From Odontesthes bonariensis (Eukaryota > Chordata > Actinopteri > Atheriniformes > Atherinopsidae): DNA of 64,000 bases. A program made the translations under genes and the position numbers. How positions within the stretch are numbered: position 1 is the stretch's first letter; each line of letters begins with the position of its first letter. The notes beneath the pieces were generated by a model, which was not told the origin of the DNA, ran no database searches, and saw only the letters and a list, made by a program, of their open reading frames with translations. The stretch covers positions 17,040,467 to 17,104,466 of the forward strand of contig NC_134529.1 in NCBI RefSeq assembly GCF_027942865.1, written 5' to 3'. Shown piece after piece: positions 63,569-64,000 of this stretch.

Positions 63569-63870
63569 AGCCCTCTCAGCTTCGAGGTAGAGCCAGTCTC
63601 TCTTTAGCCAGCAGGATCTCCTCGTTTTTTTCTTTTCTTCTCTTCGAGCTGTTCTGCCCTTTTTCTCCAGCACTCAGAGATTCTGTAGATCACCTTTCCA
63701 GTAACACAGACTTTTGCAGAGAGCTCCCTATTCAAGCTTTCCTCTCTATTTCGGAGACTTTTAAAAAAAAAAAAAGTCCAGTTTCTTCAATAGATTTTCC
63801 TCAAGAGCTTTATTAGTTTGCTCTTTATCAGAGCTTCCTCCACCTCATCCAGTTGGACAAGAGTATCAAG
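63569..63870 (+). other. probable non-coding first exon (5' UTR) of an unidentified gene
   Basis: The 302 nt after the predicted start site contain no ATG on the + strand. They are pyrimidine-rich and end in a strong donor, CAAG|GTGAGC, at 63870/63871. TATA box, initiator, ATG-free exon and donor are correctly spaced. The coding part must be to the right of the window; I do not recognise the gene. Confidence 0.5.
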
Positions 63871-64000
63871 GTGAGCGTTAGTGTTTGTACGCCTTTTTTC
63901 TTGCCACCTCATCTCAATGCTCCTGAGCCTGGCTCTCACCCTTTGATCGCTGGTTTCTGAGTGAGCAGGTTCTGCTGAAAAGGGTTGCTCTGCTCAGCTC
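63871..64000 (+). other. start of putative first intron
   Basis: Follows the GTGAGC donor. No exon is seen before the window ends. Confidence 0.4.

Overview
The window is vertebrate genomic DNA, most likely from a ray-finned (teleost) fish. Genes are intron-containing and widely spaced. Transposon remains are of the kinds common in teleosts: decayed Tc1-like copies, tRNA-derived SINEs, L2-like LINE fragments, and many (TG)n and (TA)n microsatellites. Three genes fall in an order matching human 6q14 (SNAP91, PRSS35, TENT5A). The species cannot be named from the sequence.

Layout. At 209-3233 are the last four coding exons of snap91 (AP180, clathrin assembly) on the + strand, followed by a probable long 3' UTR to about 6.1 kb. 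At 8638-9603 is an intact single-exon rhodopsin-class receptor of leukotriene B4 receptor type (+). At 10997-12430 is prss35, a secreted catalytically dead serine protease homologue (-). At 12930-14165 is a broken second copy of the receptor locus. By eye, 7252-10467 and 10468-14165 are two head-to-tail copies of one ancestral unit (prss35 plus receptor). Copy 1 lost prss35 and copy 2 lost the receptor, so one working gene of each kind remains.

From 14.2 to 35.7 kb I see no coding gene. This stretch holds LINE, Tc1 and SINE-like remnants, a 930-bp almost perfect palindrome (17584-18513), and a back-to-back pair of strong CTCF-type motifs near 26.5 kb. At 35706-37877 is the two-exon tent5a (fam46a), a non-canonical poly(A) polymerase.

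From 38.3 to 63.5 kb there is a 25-kb gene-poor tract with two tRNA-SINEs, LINE fragments, and a 513-bp DNA transposon with a 9-bp target duplication. At the right edge (63540-63870) a TATA box followed by a 302-nt ATG-free stretch ending in a good splice donor looks like the promoter and non-coding first exon of a gene lying beyond the window.

The genes do not form a pathway; their grouping reflects conserved synteny. The noteworthy observations are the tandem duplication with reciprocal gene loss, the palindromic element, the divergent CTCF-like pair, the 9-bp-TSD transposon and the edge promoter. I found no convincing wholly new biological system.
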